This document shows positions 34,161-45,865 of a DNA stretch of 64,000 nt, in pieces. Where the stretch lies: positions 177,126,438 to 177,190,437 of the forward strand of contig OY755038.1 in NCBI GenBank assembly GCA_963576565.1, given 5' to 3'. Source of the DNA: Aspidapion aeneum. Taxonomy: Eukaryota; Arthropoda; Insecta; Coleoptera; Brentidae. A program made the translations under genes and the position numbers. Under the pieces are notes generated by a model. It had not been told where the DNA came from, did no database searches, and saw nothing but the letters and a program-made list of their open reading frames with translations. The stretch's first letter is position 1; the number at the start of each line of letters is the position of its first letter.

Positions 34161-35600
34161 CTGGGCGCCGCCAACTGGGATAAAATATGTAGATGAAAAA
34201 TAAAATATATTATTTATATAAAAACATCTTTAAAAAATCCTTTACGCAATATTTTTTACAAGCTTTTATTTCGCTTCAGATGTTCTGTCTAACTAACTAT
34301 CTATCAAATCTTGTGAAGCGTTTTTGACACACGTAGTGGTCCCATGACAATACAACATTAAGAAAAAAATATCCTCCCACCCTACCCCAACCCCTTCTAT
34401 AGAAAAATGTGTTTTTGACACACTTCCCGTTATCCGATTTGGATAAAATTTGGTATACACATAGTGGTCCGATGATAATACAACAATAAGAAAAAAATAT
34501 CCTCCCACCCCTACCCCCACCCCCTTCTATAGAAAAATTTGTTTTTGACACACATCCCGTAATCCGATTTGGATGAAATTTGGTATACATATAGTGATCC
34601 GATGAGAATACAATAATAAGAAAAAATATCCTCGCACCTCTACCCCCACCCCCTTTCATAGAAAAATGAGTTTTTGACACACTTCCCATTATCCGGTTTG
34701 GATGAAATTTGGTATTCACATAGTGGTCGGATGACAATACAACATTAAAAAAAATATCCTCCCACCCTACCCCCACCCCTTCCATAGAAAATGCGTTTTT
34801 GACACCCTTCCCATTATCCGATTTGGATGAAATTTGGTATACATATAGTGGTCCGATGACAAAACAACATTGAAAAAAAAATCCTACCACCCTACCCCCA
34901 CCCCTTCTATAGAAAAATGTGTTTTTGACACACTTGCCGTTATCCGATTTGGATAAAATTTGGTATACACATAGTGGTCCGATGATAATACAACAATAAG
35001 AAAAAATATCCTCCCACCCCTACCCCCACCCCCTTCTATAGAAAAATTTGTTTTTGACAGACACACATCCCGTAATCCGATTTGGATGAAATTTGGTATA
35101 CATATAGTGATCCGATGACAATACAATATTAAGAAAAAAATATCCTCCCACCTCTACCCCCACCCCCTTTCATAGAAAAATGAGTTTTTGACACACTTCC
35201 CATTATCCGGTTTGGATGAAATTTGGTATTCACATAGTGGTCCGATGACAAGACAACATTAAAAAAAAATATCCTCCCACCCTACCCCCACCCCTTCCAT
35301 AGATAATGCGTTTTTGACACCCTTCCCATTATCCGATTTGGATGAAATTTGGTATACATATAGTGGTCCGATAACAATACAACAATAATGAAAAAATGTC
35401 CTCCCACCCCTACCCCCACCCCCTTCCATAAAAAATGCGTTTTTGACACACTTCACTTCAAATGACTTTTATAAAATTTGGTATATGCATAAAGGTCCGA
35501 TGGCAATACAGCCCAAACAAAAAATATATTTCTAACTCTACCCTCACCCTCTCCTTCCCCCAATAGAAAAATGAGTTTCCAAATAACTCACGATCAGCGA
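34160..35600 (-). repeat. Left arm of a 3.7 kb inverted repeat: 127-bp tandem array
   Basis: About nine units, each carrying CCGATTTGGATGAAATTTGG, TATACATATAGTGGTCCGAT, a TATCCTCCCACC-CTACCCCCACCC block and GTTTTTGACACACTTCCC, repeat with a period near 127 bp. They are bounded outside by CAAATCTTGTGAAGCG, a CTAACTAACTATCTATC tract and ACAACTGGGCGCCGCC. Minus-strand open frames of up to 197 residues arise because the unit length lets one frame run; no known protein resembles them. Confidence 0.92.
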
Positions 35601-36480
35601 TTTCATTATAATCTAGAATAAACTCTATTTATTTACTTCTGCATTTTTCTGCTAGATTGATTCTTGCAAATAGTGATATTTAATTGATACGGATATCTTA
35701 TCGTAATAACATCATCAAAATTTCAATTTCTTTTACTAATTTATTTGAAATTTGTTTTTGTTAAGTAAAGTTAAATCCATTAAGTCGACTGTTGAATCTT
35801 GGTAGTTGTCGTGTTTGGTGACCTGGTAATACTACAATTTACGTTTTTTATTACAACAATGGCGGATCCAAAAATCAAAATGGCGGATCCAAAATGGCGG
35901 ATTTTCTTATTTACCAACCGATTTGTCTCAAACTTGAAATATTACATTGCTTGAGGACATTTAACACAATTTTTAACTCAAACTTTAAAAAAACAAAATG
36001 GCGGATCCAAAATGGCGGACTTTTTTATTTATTAATCATTGTTTTTGAAATTATACGAAAATGTTTTATGAGACAGAATATTGCATTTTTTTGAGAACAA
36101 TAAGTTGGTAATTTAAAAAAAAAATTGTACAAAGTTTTTAAAAAAATAGTAGGTAAGTACCATGTTTTTTAAAAATTATTAAGATTCAAAAGTATTTCGT
36201 TAGTTCAGAAATGACAAAAATTAAATTTTTTATAAACGTAAAGTTTAGTACTCGTGAATGAAGAAAACAAAAATTGTTCGTGGCTAAGCGGGTGTAGAAA
36301 TATTTTGTTTCTCTTGTCTTTTTCCGTAGGCAGCTCGAAAGCTGTCCACTTACGGAGGTCCAAGATCACATCATTAGGTCGTGGACCCCTGTCGGTTTAC
36401 AGCTTTCGAGTTGCCCACGGAAAATACAAGAGAAACAAAATCTTTCTATACCCGCTTAGCCACGAATTTATTTAAAAAAA
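35600..36480. repeat. Loop of the inverted repeat with GGCGGATCC repeats and a nested hairpin
   Basis: AAAATGGCGGATCC-type units occur several times at 35857-36020. A nested foldback at 36277-36470 pairs TTCGTGGCTAAGCGGGTGTA with its inverse near 36450 and CAGCTCGAAAGCTGT with ACAGCTTTCGAGTTG. Arms are about 70 bp with few mismatches. Confidence 0.85.
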
Positions 36481-37835
36481 ATTTTACCTACTCTGTAGAT
36501 CTTTTTAAATCTAAATCACCATATGTATACCAAATTTCATCCAAATCGGAAAACGCGATGTGTGTCAAAAACAAATTTTTCTATGGAAGGGGGTGGGGGT
36601 AGGGGTGGGAGGATATTTTTTTCTTATTGTATTATCATCGGACCACTATGTGTAAACCAAAGTTTATCCAAATCGGATAACGGGAAGTGTGTCAAAAACA
36701 CATTTTTCTATAGAAGGGGTGGGGGTAGGGGTGGTAGGATATTTTTTTCTTAATGTTGTATTGTCATGGGACCACGTGTGTACCAAATTTCATCCAAATC
36801 GGATAATGGGAAGTGTATCAAAAACTCATTTTTCTATGAAAGGGGGTGGGGATAGAGGTGGGAGGATATTTTTTTCTTAATATTGTATTGTCATCGGATC
36901 ACTATATGTATACCAAATTTCATCCAAATCGGATAATGGGAAGTGTGTCAAAAACTCATTTTTCTATGAAAGGGGGTGGGGGTAGAGGTGGGAGGATATT
37001 TTTTTTTAATATTGTATTGTCATCGGATCACTATATGTATACCAAATTTCATCCAAATCGGATAATGGGAAGGGTGTCAAAAACGCATTTTCTATGGAAG
37101 GGGTGGTGGTAGAGGTGGGAGGATATTTTTTTTAATGTATTGTCATCGGACCACTATGTGAATACCAAATTTCATCCAAATCGGATAATGGGAAGTGTGT
37201 CAAAAACATTTTTGTATGAAAGGGGGTGGGGGTAGGGGTGGGAGGATATTTTTTTCTTAATATTATATTGTCATCGGATCACTCACTATTTATATATACC
37301 AAATTTCATCTAAATCGGATAACGGGATGTGTATCAAAAACAAATTTTTCTATGGAAGGGGGTGGGGGTAGGGGTGGGAGGATATTTTTTTCTTATTATT
37401 GTATTCTCATCGGATCACTATATGTATACCAAATTTTATCCAAATCGGATAACGGGAAGTGTATCAAAAACACATTTTTCTATAGAAAGGGTGGGGCTAG
37501 GGGTGGGAGGATATTTTTTCTTAGTATTGTATTGTTATGGGACCACTACGTGTGTACCAAATTTCATCCAAATCGGATAATGGGAAGTGTGTTAAAAACG
37601 CTTCACAAGATTTGATAGATAGTTAGTTAGACAGAACATCTGAAGCTAAATATAAAAGCTTGTAAAAAATTGCGTAAGGGATTTTTTAAAGATGTTATTA
37701 TATAAATAATATATTTTATTTTTCATCCACACATTTTATCCAAAAAAAAAAATTTAGTCCGGCGCCGAGTTGGCCCGGCGCCGAGTTGGTCCGGCGCCCA
37801 GTTGGCGGCGCCGAGTTGGCGGCGCCCAGTTGTCC
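36480..37835 (+). repeat. Right arm of the 3.7 kb inverted repeat
   Basis: Eight to nine units of the same 127-bp repeat run in the opposite direction, for example ACCAAATTTCATCCAAATCG and GGTGGGGGTAGGGGTGGGAG. The outer flank mirrors the left side: CGCTTCACAAGATTTGATAG, AACATCTGAAGC and AGCTTGTAAAAAATTGCGTA. It ends in short repeats of CCGGCGCCGAGTTGG and then CGCCCAGTTGTCCC. Confidence 0.92.
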
Positions 37836-38023
37836 CATTCCGTGTCTTTTTAGCTCATATTTTAACTTTGTGCTTATAAACAAAAGTTTTCCATAATTTC
37901 CCGAAAAATTGTAAACAAAGTAAATTTTAGTGATAGTTAAAAAGCACATTTGAATGCATTTTTGTTACATAAACTCATTTTCAAAACTTTTGAGTTGCGT
38001 CTCTTTAGATTTAAGGGTGCGAT

Positions 38024-38170
38024 ATGGATAATATTAAATATTCCGGAAACAAATGTATGTATTTTAATTGTGGAAAGTCTAAATATGGTTGTTCTGCTGG
38101 TGTGAGGCAATTTACATTTCCCAGAAATGTGGAGCTGTGCAAGAAGTGGATAAGAAATTGTGGTAAATAA
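38024..38170 (+). CDS. THAP zinc-finger first exon (partial)
   Basis: From ATG at 38024 the frame has KCMYFNCGKSKYGC, then VRQFTFPRNVELCKKWIRNC, and meets a TAA at 38168. The spacing C-x4-C followed by FTFPRN...L...W is that of the N-terminal half of a THAP C2CH DNA-binding domain. A good splice donor, GTAAAT, begins at the final glycine codon near 38162, where THAP first exons often end. The second half with its C and H ligands was not found downstream, so this may be a gene with a distant second exon or a transposon-derived fragment. THAP domains occur in P-element-related transposases as well as host factors. Confidence 0.6.
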   Translation: MDNIKYSGNKCMYFNCGKSKYGCSAGVRQFTFPRNVELCKKWIRNCGK

Positions 38171-38243
38171 GAGAGTCCTTAATACCTTAAGTATTTTGAC
38201 CTTACTAGCCCGCACAGCAATGGCCAATAAAGGTATTGTTTTC

Positions 38244-38400
38244 GACGAAAAAAATTTTTTTGTGATAACGCCGAAAATGTGTTATTTGGGTGTATTTTGA
38301 CCTATCCTATTAATATCGTCGTGATGTCTGTCTATGTGTGTGTCTGTCCGTAACACGATAGCTCCTAAACCGCTGAACCGGTTTTCATAAAATTTTAAGG
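38244..38400 (+). repeat. Family-B dispersed repeat, copy 2
   Basis: It is the plus-strand counterpart of 11095-11225. GTGATAACGCCGAAAATGTG and CCTATCC lead to TCGTCGTGATGTCTGTCTAT, then TCCGTAACACGATAGCTCC, AAACCGCTGAACCGGTTTTC and ATAAAATTTTAAGG. Confidence 0.8.
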
Positions 38401-39016
38401 TAAAATCGTATTCGACACTCTAACGAGCTGATTAGTTTTTCAAAATCCAATAACGCTAATGACAGTTTTTTGACAATTAAAATTTTTAAAGGAGCATCGC
38501 ATCAATATGCGGTTTTCAGAATATAGTAGACTAGATTTTGCTCAATAAAAAAAACTATGTAGGAGCATTACAAAAAAGTGCATTCAAAGCTGATTATCAT
38601 AGCTTCACTTGTGCTAATAGGCTAGCTAGGAAGGTATCAGATCCGTCATGGATCGATTTATTTATTTTAATCAAACAAAAATAAAACTAAATAACTACTC
38701 TTTTGCAAATGTCAGGCATTTGTAAAAAATCGAGTGGTGGGTCGGTATTTCCTTTTGGTGTACAGGTTAGGGTAAATACCAGGAAATACTTGGGGAGTTC
38801 TGGGAAATATACTAGGAAATACCGGGAAGTGCTTGGGAAATACTAGAAAATACCATTGAAATTGGAGGAAATACTGTAAGTATTATACCGTAGGTATTTC
38901 CCTTTGGTGTACAAAAATCGGCGATCGACCCACCCCTTGCAAAAAACCTAAATTTGAGAAATACATTAAGCATTGAAAAAATATATTGTGGGAGGTTGTT
39001 AGTCCTTACAACTTTA
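38400..39016. other. Stretch without recognised gene; GGAAATACC cluster
   Basis: Degenerate GGAAATACC-type repeats at 38745-38910 lie between GGTGGGTCGGTATTTCC and, inverted, GATCGACCCACC, so a small palindrome-bounded repeat is likely. Nothing coding was recognised. Confidence 0.5.
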
Positions 39017-39687
39017 TACAGGGTGTCTCATAACTTAGGGGCCATAGTGCAGCAGGTGATAGAGGAGGTTATTTCCAAGAAAAAAGTTTATATAACATAA
39101 GGGTCACACATCTGTTTTTAAGATATAGGATTTTTAAAATTTGTCACAGCCATTGGGATTCAAAAATGTGGTATTTCTTTTTTTGATACAAAAACAAGTT
39201 GAGATTGAGATACAGGCTGTCAAAATAACCACATAAAAAAAATAATAATTTTTTGAAAAAATTAATTTTTGCTTACTTATTCTTTTAAAAAATATTAAGA
39301 ATATTTTATTATTATGTCTCGCTAGAGACTTGTAGTTATTAACAAAAAATATTTTAAAAAAATTGCGTTTAATATTTTATTCATAAAAGTTTATAGGTAC
39401 CAAAAAATAGTTTTTTCTAAAAAAAATTTACCGACTAATTTTGTTAAAAATAATTTGTATTTCAACTTATTGCTCTTGTTCTAATACACGACTTTACCCA
39501 ATTTCATATTTTTACAGCGTTTTTTAAAAAGTTATTATCAAAAAAGTTTAAAAAATCGCCATCTTTGATGCTCTGTATCTCGACAAAGAAAGTGTTTTGA
39601 CCCATGCATCATAGAAACTTTTTTATCAGGCATGATCTCCTCTATCACCTGTTGGCCTATGGCCCCTAAGTTATGGGACACCCTGTA
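39017..39687. mobile_element. TACAGGGTG-type MITE (671 bp) with about 90-bp inverted repeats
   Basis: The left end TACAGGGTGTCTCATAACTT and right end AAGTTATGGGACACCCTGTA are near-perfect inverses. Pairing continues through GGGGCCATAG, CAGGTGATAGAGGAG and an AAAAAAGTTT segment. The interior is AT-rich and non-coding. Confidence 0.88.
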
Positions 39688-41344
39688 TAGTTCAGGCCCT
39701 ACGGGGTGCGATACTGCGTTTAATGATAGAAGCAACACATTTGGTATGGATAGACTCGCCCGAACATTTTACGAAAGGGAACCCCCCCAACCCTGGCAGG
39801 GGGGTGGTTCCCCCCTTAAAAGTGCTTTTTGACGGTTTTTGCTAATAACTCGAAAACGGTCAACTTTTCTAAAATTATTCTAAATATTATTTTGCAAGCG
39901 GATAAAATTTCCTTTTTGACCATTATAGACCTACGAAAAAAAGGAAAAATGTTTATATGTTTTTTTAAATTTTTCTTGTCGCATTTTGTATCCTTAACAC
40001 ATTGTTTTTTTCAAAAAAATATTTTTGTTCAAAAACCCATTGTATACAAATATTTAATAAGTTAGATATAACTTTTGAAAGTAGCCGCTTTAAAACAAAA
40101 ATGTTGAACATTAATTTTTGTAATTAAGTAAACAATACTCAAGGTGAGTAAAGAAATATTTTTGATTAGTATTAACTTAAAACTTAATTTTTCAAGTTGA
40201 ATTCATTTAAATTGGGGCGAGGGGGCATTCCTCCTAGTTCAGGCAAGATTCGGGCAAATCCACTTTCTAGAAGCATTTTATATTACTTTTTAGCAAATGG
40301 GCAATTCCCCCAATTTTGACCCCGCTGAATCCGAATATCCCTGTTGCCAACTCGAAATATTGACAGGGGCTGAGATATTCAAGATGGCGGCGAAAATGGC
40401 GGTGGAATTTTAAATTGCCGCTGGAAAGCCCAAATTGTCACAGGTGTACATTCAAAACATATATTTGTATAATTAAAAAATAATAACATATTATTTTTTT
40501 AAATGGCTGCAAAAACCTCTAAAAACCCCCCCCAGACCCCCCAAAATCTGAAAGTTTGAGGTTTTTTCGAATTTTCTTAAAAACTAAGCTTCTAAGAGAA
40601 AAATGTAAAATATACTTTATTGTGGACAATAAAATTCCCGTGTCAACATGGTATAACTTAATAAAGTTAGACTAATAACAAGCTCTCCAGCGGCGTCCGT
40701 TAATTGAAGTAATTAAAAAAAGTTGAAAAAATATCTGTTTTTTTCCAAGATTTATTTAATTTTTTTTAAAAACTTATATCTACAGAAAACCGTGTAATAC
40801 ATTTTGGTATACTCAATAAAATTTCCTTCAAAATGACGTATAACATGATTAAATCGGTTTTATAAATAAAACTTCAGGGGCATCCGTAAATTAAATTAAT
40901 TTTGAAAAAACAGAAAATAAACCATTTTTGTTACAAGTTTTATCTAATTTTCTCAAAAACTAAGATTAACATGAAAAAACTTGTTCTACACTTTTTTGTA
41001 GACAGGGAAATTCCCTTTTTAAAAATGTGAAACTTGGTGGGGTTTGACTTATAGCAAACTCTCCAGCGACGTCCGTCAATGGGGATGATTTCAACAAATC
41101 ATTAAAAAAACATGTTTTTCATACGTTTTATTCAGTTTTCTTAAAAACCAAGGTCTTTATCAAAAAATGTGTTTTATACTTCGTCATAGCCAATAAATTT
41201 CTTTCAAACGATGTATAACAAAGTGGAAGTTATTTTATATTTACCGCTCCAGTGGTGTTCTTAATTTAAAGAAATTATTTAAGATCAATCCAAACTAATC
41301 AATTTTGTGTCTTATTAGGTTTTCGGTGGATAATAAAGAGCCGC

Positions 41345-41625
41345 GGATAAAAGGTCGAAAGTACAAAAGGTCGAAAGTACAAAAGGTCGAAAATACAAAA
41401 GGTCAAAAGGTCGAAGTACAAAAGATCAAAAAACAAAAGGTCGAAAGTTCAAAAGGTTGAAAGTACAAAAGGTCGAAAGTACAAAAGATCGAAAGTACGG
41501 CCGCGGGTCCACATCGACTGGACAGGTCAATTCGACTTGATACGGTAAACTTGTATTTTTAATATTTTGTTTTGTCGATTTTTTTTCGACCTTTTGTACT
41601 TTCGACCTTTTATGGCTTCGGCGGC
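41345..41625. repeat. GGTCGAAAGTACAAAA minisatellite with an inverted partner
   Basis: About eight units of roughly 16 bp with small changes run at 41363-41500. An inverted copy TTTCGACCTTTTGTACTTTC lies at 41585. CCGCGGATAAAAGG on the left and CCTTTTATGGCTTCGGCGG on the right form a rough terminal inverted repeat, so this may be a separate small element inside the foldback. Confidence 0.82.
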
Positions 41626-42044
41626 GGGCCCGATAATAAAATGTCCTTTTAAACAGTGTGTCACAAAATGTAAACCCATAGTATAGAAAACTCCAGGGGC
41701 GTCCGTAAATTGCAAAAATGACTAAAAAATATTATTTTTGTTACGGGTTTCATTCAATTTCCATCAAAATCTCAATTTCAATGTCAATTTCAATGAGTAC
41801 CTAATTATGATTATGCCCCCCCCCCCCAAACCGTTGCATAAGATTCACCACTTTATTTTTAGTTCCATATGCTTAAAAAAATATCCAAAAACACCTGTGT
41901 CAAAGTTACTACTGTTACTTTCTGCACAAAAATATTGCTTAGGGGGGGGGGGGGGGTGGCATGGCCCCTATGCCCCCTCCCCTTATAACCACCGCTGTTT
42001 TTTGCTTTAAAGAACTTTTTTAGATAAATCAAAATATCTAATCT

Positions 42045-43014
42045 AATCAAAAAACAGTTTATTTTAATTTGGAAACATTTTATTTTAGTAGGTATAAATT
42101 ACGAACCTTTTTGAAGTATTTATCATAACATTAACCTCACTTTGTAATACATCATTTAAAAAGAAATTGTCTTATCCTCAATAAAGAATAAAGGCACATT
42201 CTTTTCTAAAAATCTTAGTTAGAAAAGATATTTAAATATGCAAGAGAAACTGATTATTTCAGTTATTTTTGAAACTAAGTTTATATTAGTACGCCCCTCA
42301 AGCCTTAAATATGGCAACAACCCGACATTTTAATAAAGTTTTTAAAAGAAAATGTTATGTTCTACAATAAAGTATACTACATATTTCTTCCTAAAAAGTG
42401 TAGTTTTTGAGAAAATTTTGAAAAACCTATAATAAACATGTTTTTTCTAAATAATCTCAATTTACGTACGCCACTGAAGAGCTAGTTGCTTTTCCTAACC
42501 TTATTGACCAATACATCGTAGGAAAGGGAATTTTATTCTCCACAAAAAACTGTTCTTTGCAATTTTTGATTAAAAAAAAGTTTTTGAGAAAATTGCATAA
42601 AACTGAAAAAAAAAACAGGTTTTTGGGGGTTTGGGAGGGATTTTCTCCGTCTCTGTCGATTTTTCGAGTTGGCAACAGAGATATTCGGATTCAGCGGGGT
42701 CAAATTAGGGGGAAATGGTCTGTTGCCAAAAAGTAATATGATTCGCTTCTAGACAGAAAACGGAAAGCCTTTTAAAATAATATGCTGTGACTATCCTCTC
42801 GCCCACCTCAAAAGTGATCTTTTACACAATATTTCTAATTATTTGAAAACTTTTAACTTGGTCAAAAACAACTAAGTAATAGTTATTGAGGCTGACCAAA
42901 AGTCCTCTAACGATGTATAACACGACCCCCTTACCTCAGTGGCGCACCTTTTATAGGCATTTAAATAAATAAGAGGTGTGGAAAAAACAATATTTTTTTA
43001 ATTTCTTAAATTTT
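42045..43014 (+). repeat. Tandem duplication, first copy (970 bp)
   Basis: Starts at AATCAAAAAACAGTTTATTT and is followed directly by the second copy at a constant offset of 970. By eye the copies differ at about half a dozen positions: CTCAAGCC versus CTGAAGCC, GGGAGGG versus GGGGGGG, and homopolymer lengths. Confidence 0.95.
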
Positions 43015-43985
43015 AATCAAAAAACAGTTTATTTTAATTTGGAAACATTTTATTTTAGTAGGTATAAATTACGAACCTTTTTGAAGTATTTATCATAACA
43101 TTAACCTCACTTTGTAATACATCATTTAAAAAGAAATTGTCTTATCCTCAATAAAGAATAAAGGCACATTCTTTTCTAAAAATCTTAGTTAGAAAAGATA
43201 TTTAAATATGCAAGAGAAACTGATTATTTCAGTTATTTTTGAAACTAAGTTTATATTAGTACGCCCCTGAAGCCTTAAATATGGCAACAACCCGACATTT
43301 TAATAAAGTTTTTAAAAGAAAATGTTATGTTCTACAATAAAGTATACTACATATTTCTTCCTAAAAAGTGTAGTTTTTGAGAAAATTTTGAAAAACCTAT
43401 AATAAACATGTTTTTTCTAAATAATCTCAATTTACGTACGCCACTGAAGAGCTAGTTGCTTTTCCTAACCTTATTGACCAATACATCGTAGGAAAGGGAA
43501 TTTTATTCTCCACAAAAAACTGTTCTTTGCAATTTTTGATTAAAAAAAAAGTTTTTGAGAAAATTGCATAAAACTGAAAAAAAAACAGGTTTTTGGGGGT
43601 TTGGGGGGGATTTTCTCCGTCTCTGTCGATTTTTCGAGTTGGCAACAGAGATATTCGGATTCAGCGGGGTCAAATTAGGGGGAAATGGTCTGTTGCCAAA
43701 AAGTAATATGATTCGCTTCTAGACAGAAAACGGAAAGCCTTTTAAAATAATATGCTGTGACTATCCTCTCGCCCACCTCAAAAGTGATCTTTTACACAAT
43801 ATTTCTAATTATTTGAAAACTTTTAACTTGGTCAAAAACAACTAAGTAATAGTTATTGAGGCTGACCAAAAGTCCTCTAACGATGTATAACACGACCCCC
43901 TTACCTCAGTGGCGCACCTTTTATAGGCATTTAAATAAATAAGAGGTGTGGAAAAAACAATATTTTTTTAATTTTCTTAAATTTT
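43015..43985 (+). repeat. Tandem duplication, second copy
   Basis: It repeats the first copy until TTTTCTTAAATTTTA, after which the sequence returns to the unduplicated context (TTGTCCTACATACTGG). Junctions share ATTTTA, suggesting short homology at the breakpoint. Confidence 0.95.
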
Positions 43986-45182
43986 ATTGTCCTACATACT
44001 GGTTGTAAAACTTATTTTGAAAGCTGAAGAAATTTTCTTCCGACGATGTATATCACTCCCCCCTTAAGGCAGCGGTAGATCTAGCATAAACGCACCAAAA
44101 ATGATCAAATTTGGTATACACTTTAATCTTTATTTAAGACAACCATGGTGGAACAGTACTAATACACACTGCGTTCAATGAGAAAAACAACACACTTGGT
44201 GGGGAAACCATCCGCCCACTGTTGGTGGGGGGTGGATCCCCCCTAAATGTTTTTTTCGATATTTTTTAAGATCTACAGCTGCGTTGAAGGGAAAGTGATG
44301 TACATCGTTGGAAAGGAAATTTCTTTGGCTTTAAAAATGTTTTAAAACCAAATATGTAGGACAGTAAAATTTAAGAAAATTAAAAAAAAAGTTTTTTCCA
44401 CACTTCTTATTTATTTAAATGCCTATAAAAGCGCCACTGATGTAAGGGCGGCGTGTTATACATCGTTAGAGAGTACTTTTTATCAGCCTTAATAATTGTT
44501 ACTTAGTTGTTTTTTGCTAAGTTAAAAGTTGGGAAAATACTGTAAGAGAGCACTTTTCAGAGGGGTGAAAGGAGGGATGCCCCCCATACCTACTTTAAGA
44601 AAGGTCAGCTAGAAAAAGTCAGTTTAAAGTTATTACTAACCAAAAATAATTTTTTACTTAATCTCATATTTATTTACTAAGTTACAAAGATGACTGTTCA
44701 ACATTTTTGTTTGATATAAGGATTTCTATAAACATATTTATTTTTATTTCAAGGCGGCTATTTAAAAAAACATATGTCTAGCTTAATAAGTATTTAACTG
44801 TATATAATGGGCTTTTAACCAAAAATATTTATTTGAAAAAAAATAGTGTTAAAGATAAAAAATGCCACAAAAAACAAGTTTTTTCTTCTTTTTTAATTTT
44901 CCCCTTTTTTTGTACGCTAATGGAACGTGCACCACTGCCGTACATTATTAAAAAGGAAATTGTATCTCCCAAAGATTTTTGAAAAAGTTGGCAAAAATCT
45001 ATCAAAAAGTACGTTTGAGGTGGGGAACCACCCCCCTGCTAGGGTTGGGGGGGGTGATTTCCTTTCGTAAAATGTTCGGGCGAGTCTTATGTCTATCCAT
45101 ACCAAGTGTGTTGCTTCTATCATTAAAAGCAGCATATCGCTTGAATCTGGGATGTAGTGCCTGAACTAACACGTCATATGGG

Positions 45183-45725
45183 ACGGTAAAACAGAATTTA
45201 ATAGATTTTTTTTGTTACACCAAGTTGATTTGCCTTTTCGACATTCCTGCATTTGCCCTTTTGATTTACATTAATGTTAGTTGGCAGAGTACGTGCATAG
45301 GCCGGTAAAAGAGGATCTAATAGAAAAATTAAAAAATCCATTTTTTTTTAAACTTTAAATTGTTACACCAAATCGATTCCCTTTATCGACACTCCCTTAT
45401 TTGCTCTTCTGATTGACATAAAGGTTATTTGTCAGTATACCTGTATGGGCCGGTAAAACCGGATCTAACAAAAAAAATTAATAATCGATTTTTTTTTAAC
45501 ATAAATTTGTTACCCAAATTGATGCGCTTTTTTGATACTCTCATGTTTGCTTTTTAAACTGACACTAAGGTTATTTGTCAGTACACCTGCATAGGCCGGT
45601 AAAACAGGATCTAATAAAAAAATCAAAAAATCGATTTTTTTTTTTAACTTTAATTTGTTACAACAAATTGATGCGCTTTTTGACACCTCCATGTTTGCTC
45701 TCTTCACCGACGCTGACGCACGGGG
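45183..45725 (+). repeat. Tandem array, about 140-bp unit, four copies
   Basis: GGCCGGTAAAACAGGATCTA-type text recurs near 45183, 45302, 45450 and 45594. Each is followed by a poly-T run, TTTGTTACACCAAATTGAT and CATGTTTGCTCTTCTGA-type text. Confidence 0.85.
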
Positions 45726-45865
45726 GAATGGCTCTGTGTGACATGTTGGACATTGGGTACAAAATTATAATCATTTTCCTGTGATAAGAATTATAGTGTT
45801 GCATTTGTAAATAGTTGCTTTATTTCGTTTTAAGAAAGTTTTTTGAAAATTTTTGTCCAGGCAAT

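Larger units (their letters stand above)
39690..45169. mobile_element. Large foldback element (5.5 kb) with arrayed interior
   Basis: The left end GTTCAGGCCCTACGG... and right end ...GTAGTGCCTGAAC are inverse. TTTAATGATAGAAGCAACAC at 39719 returns inverted near 45128, as does CTCGCCCGAACATTTTACGA. A CCCAACCCTGGCAGGGGGG block pairs with its partner near 45030. The interior holds degenerate units with GGCGTCCGT and TAACAA-GT landmarks, sections in opposite orientation, a minisatellite and a recent tandem duplication. No transposase frame was found. Confidence 0.8.

Noticed and set aside
34293..35456. Minus-strand open frames up to 197 residues with repeating HFSIEGVGVG-type text
   Set aside because: They follow the 127-bp tandem array and appear in several frames and in the inverted arm. 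The amino-acid repeat is a by-product of the DNA unit.
36254..37615. Plus-strand open frames of 60-129 residues
   Set aside because: Same cause as above, on the opposite arm of the inverted repeat; they cross the loop and hairpin without recognisable domains.
42457..42675. 72-residue minus-strand open frame, repeated almost identically at 43427-43645
   Set aside because: Conservation between the copies comes from the recent 970-bp duplication; the text resembles no known protein.
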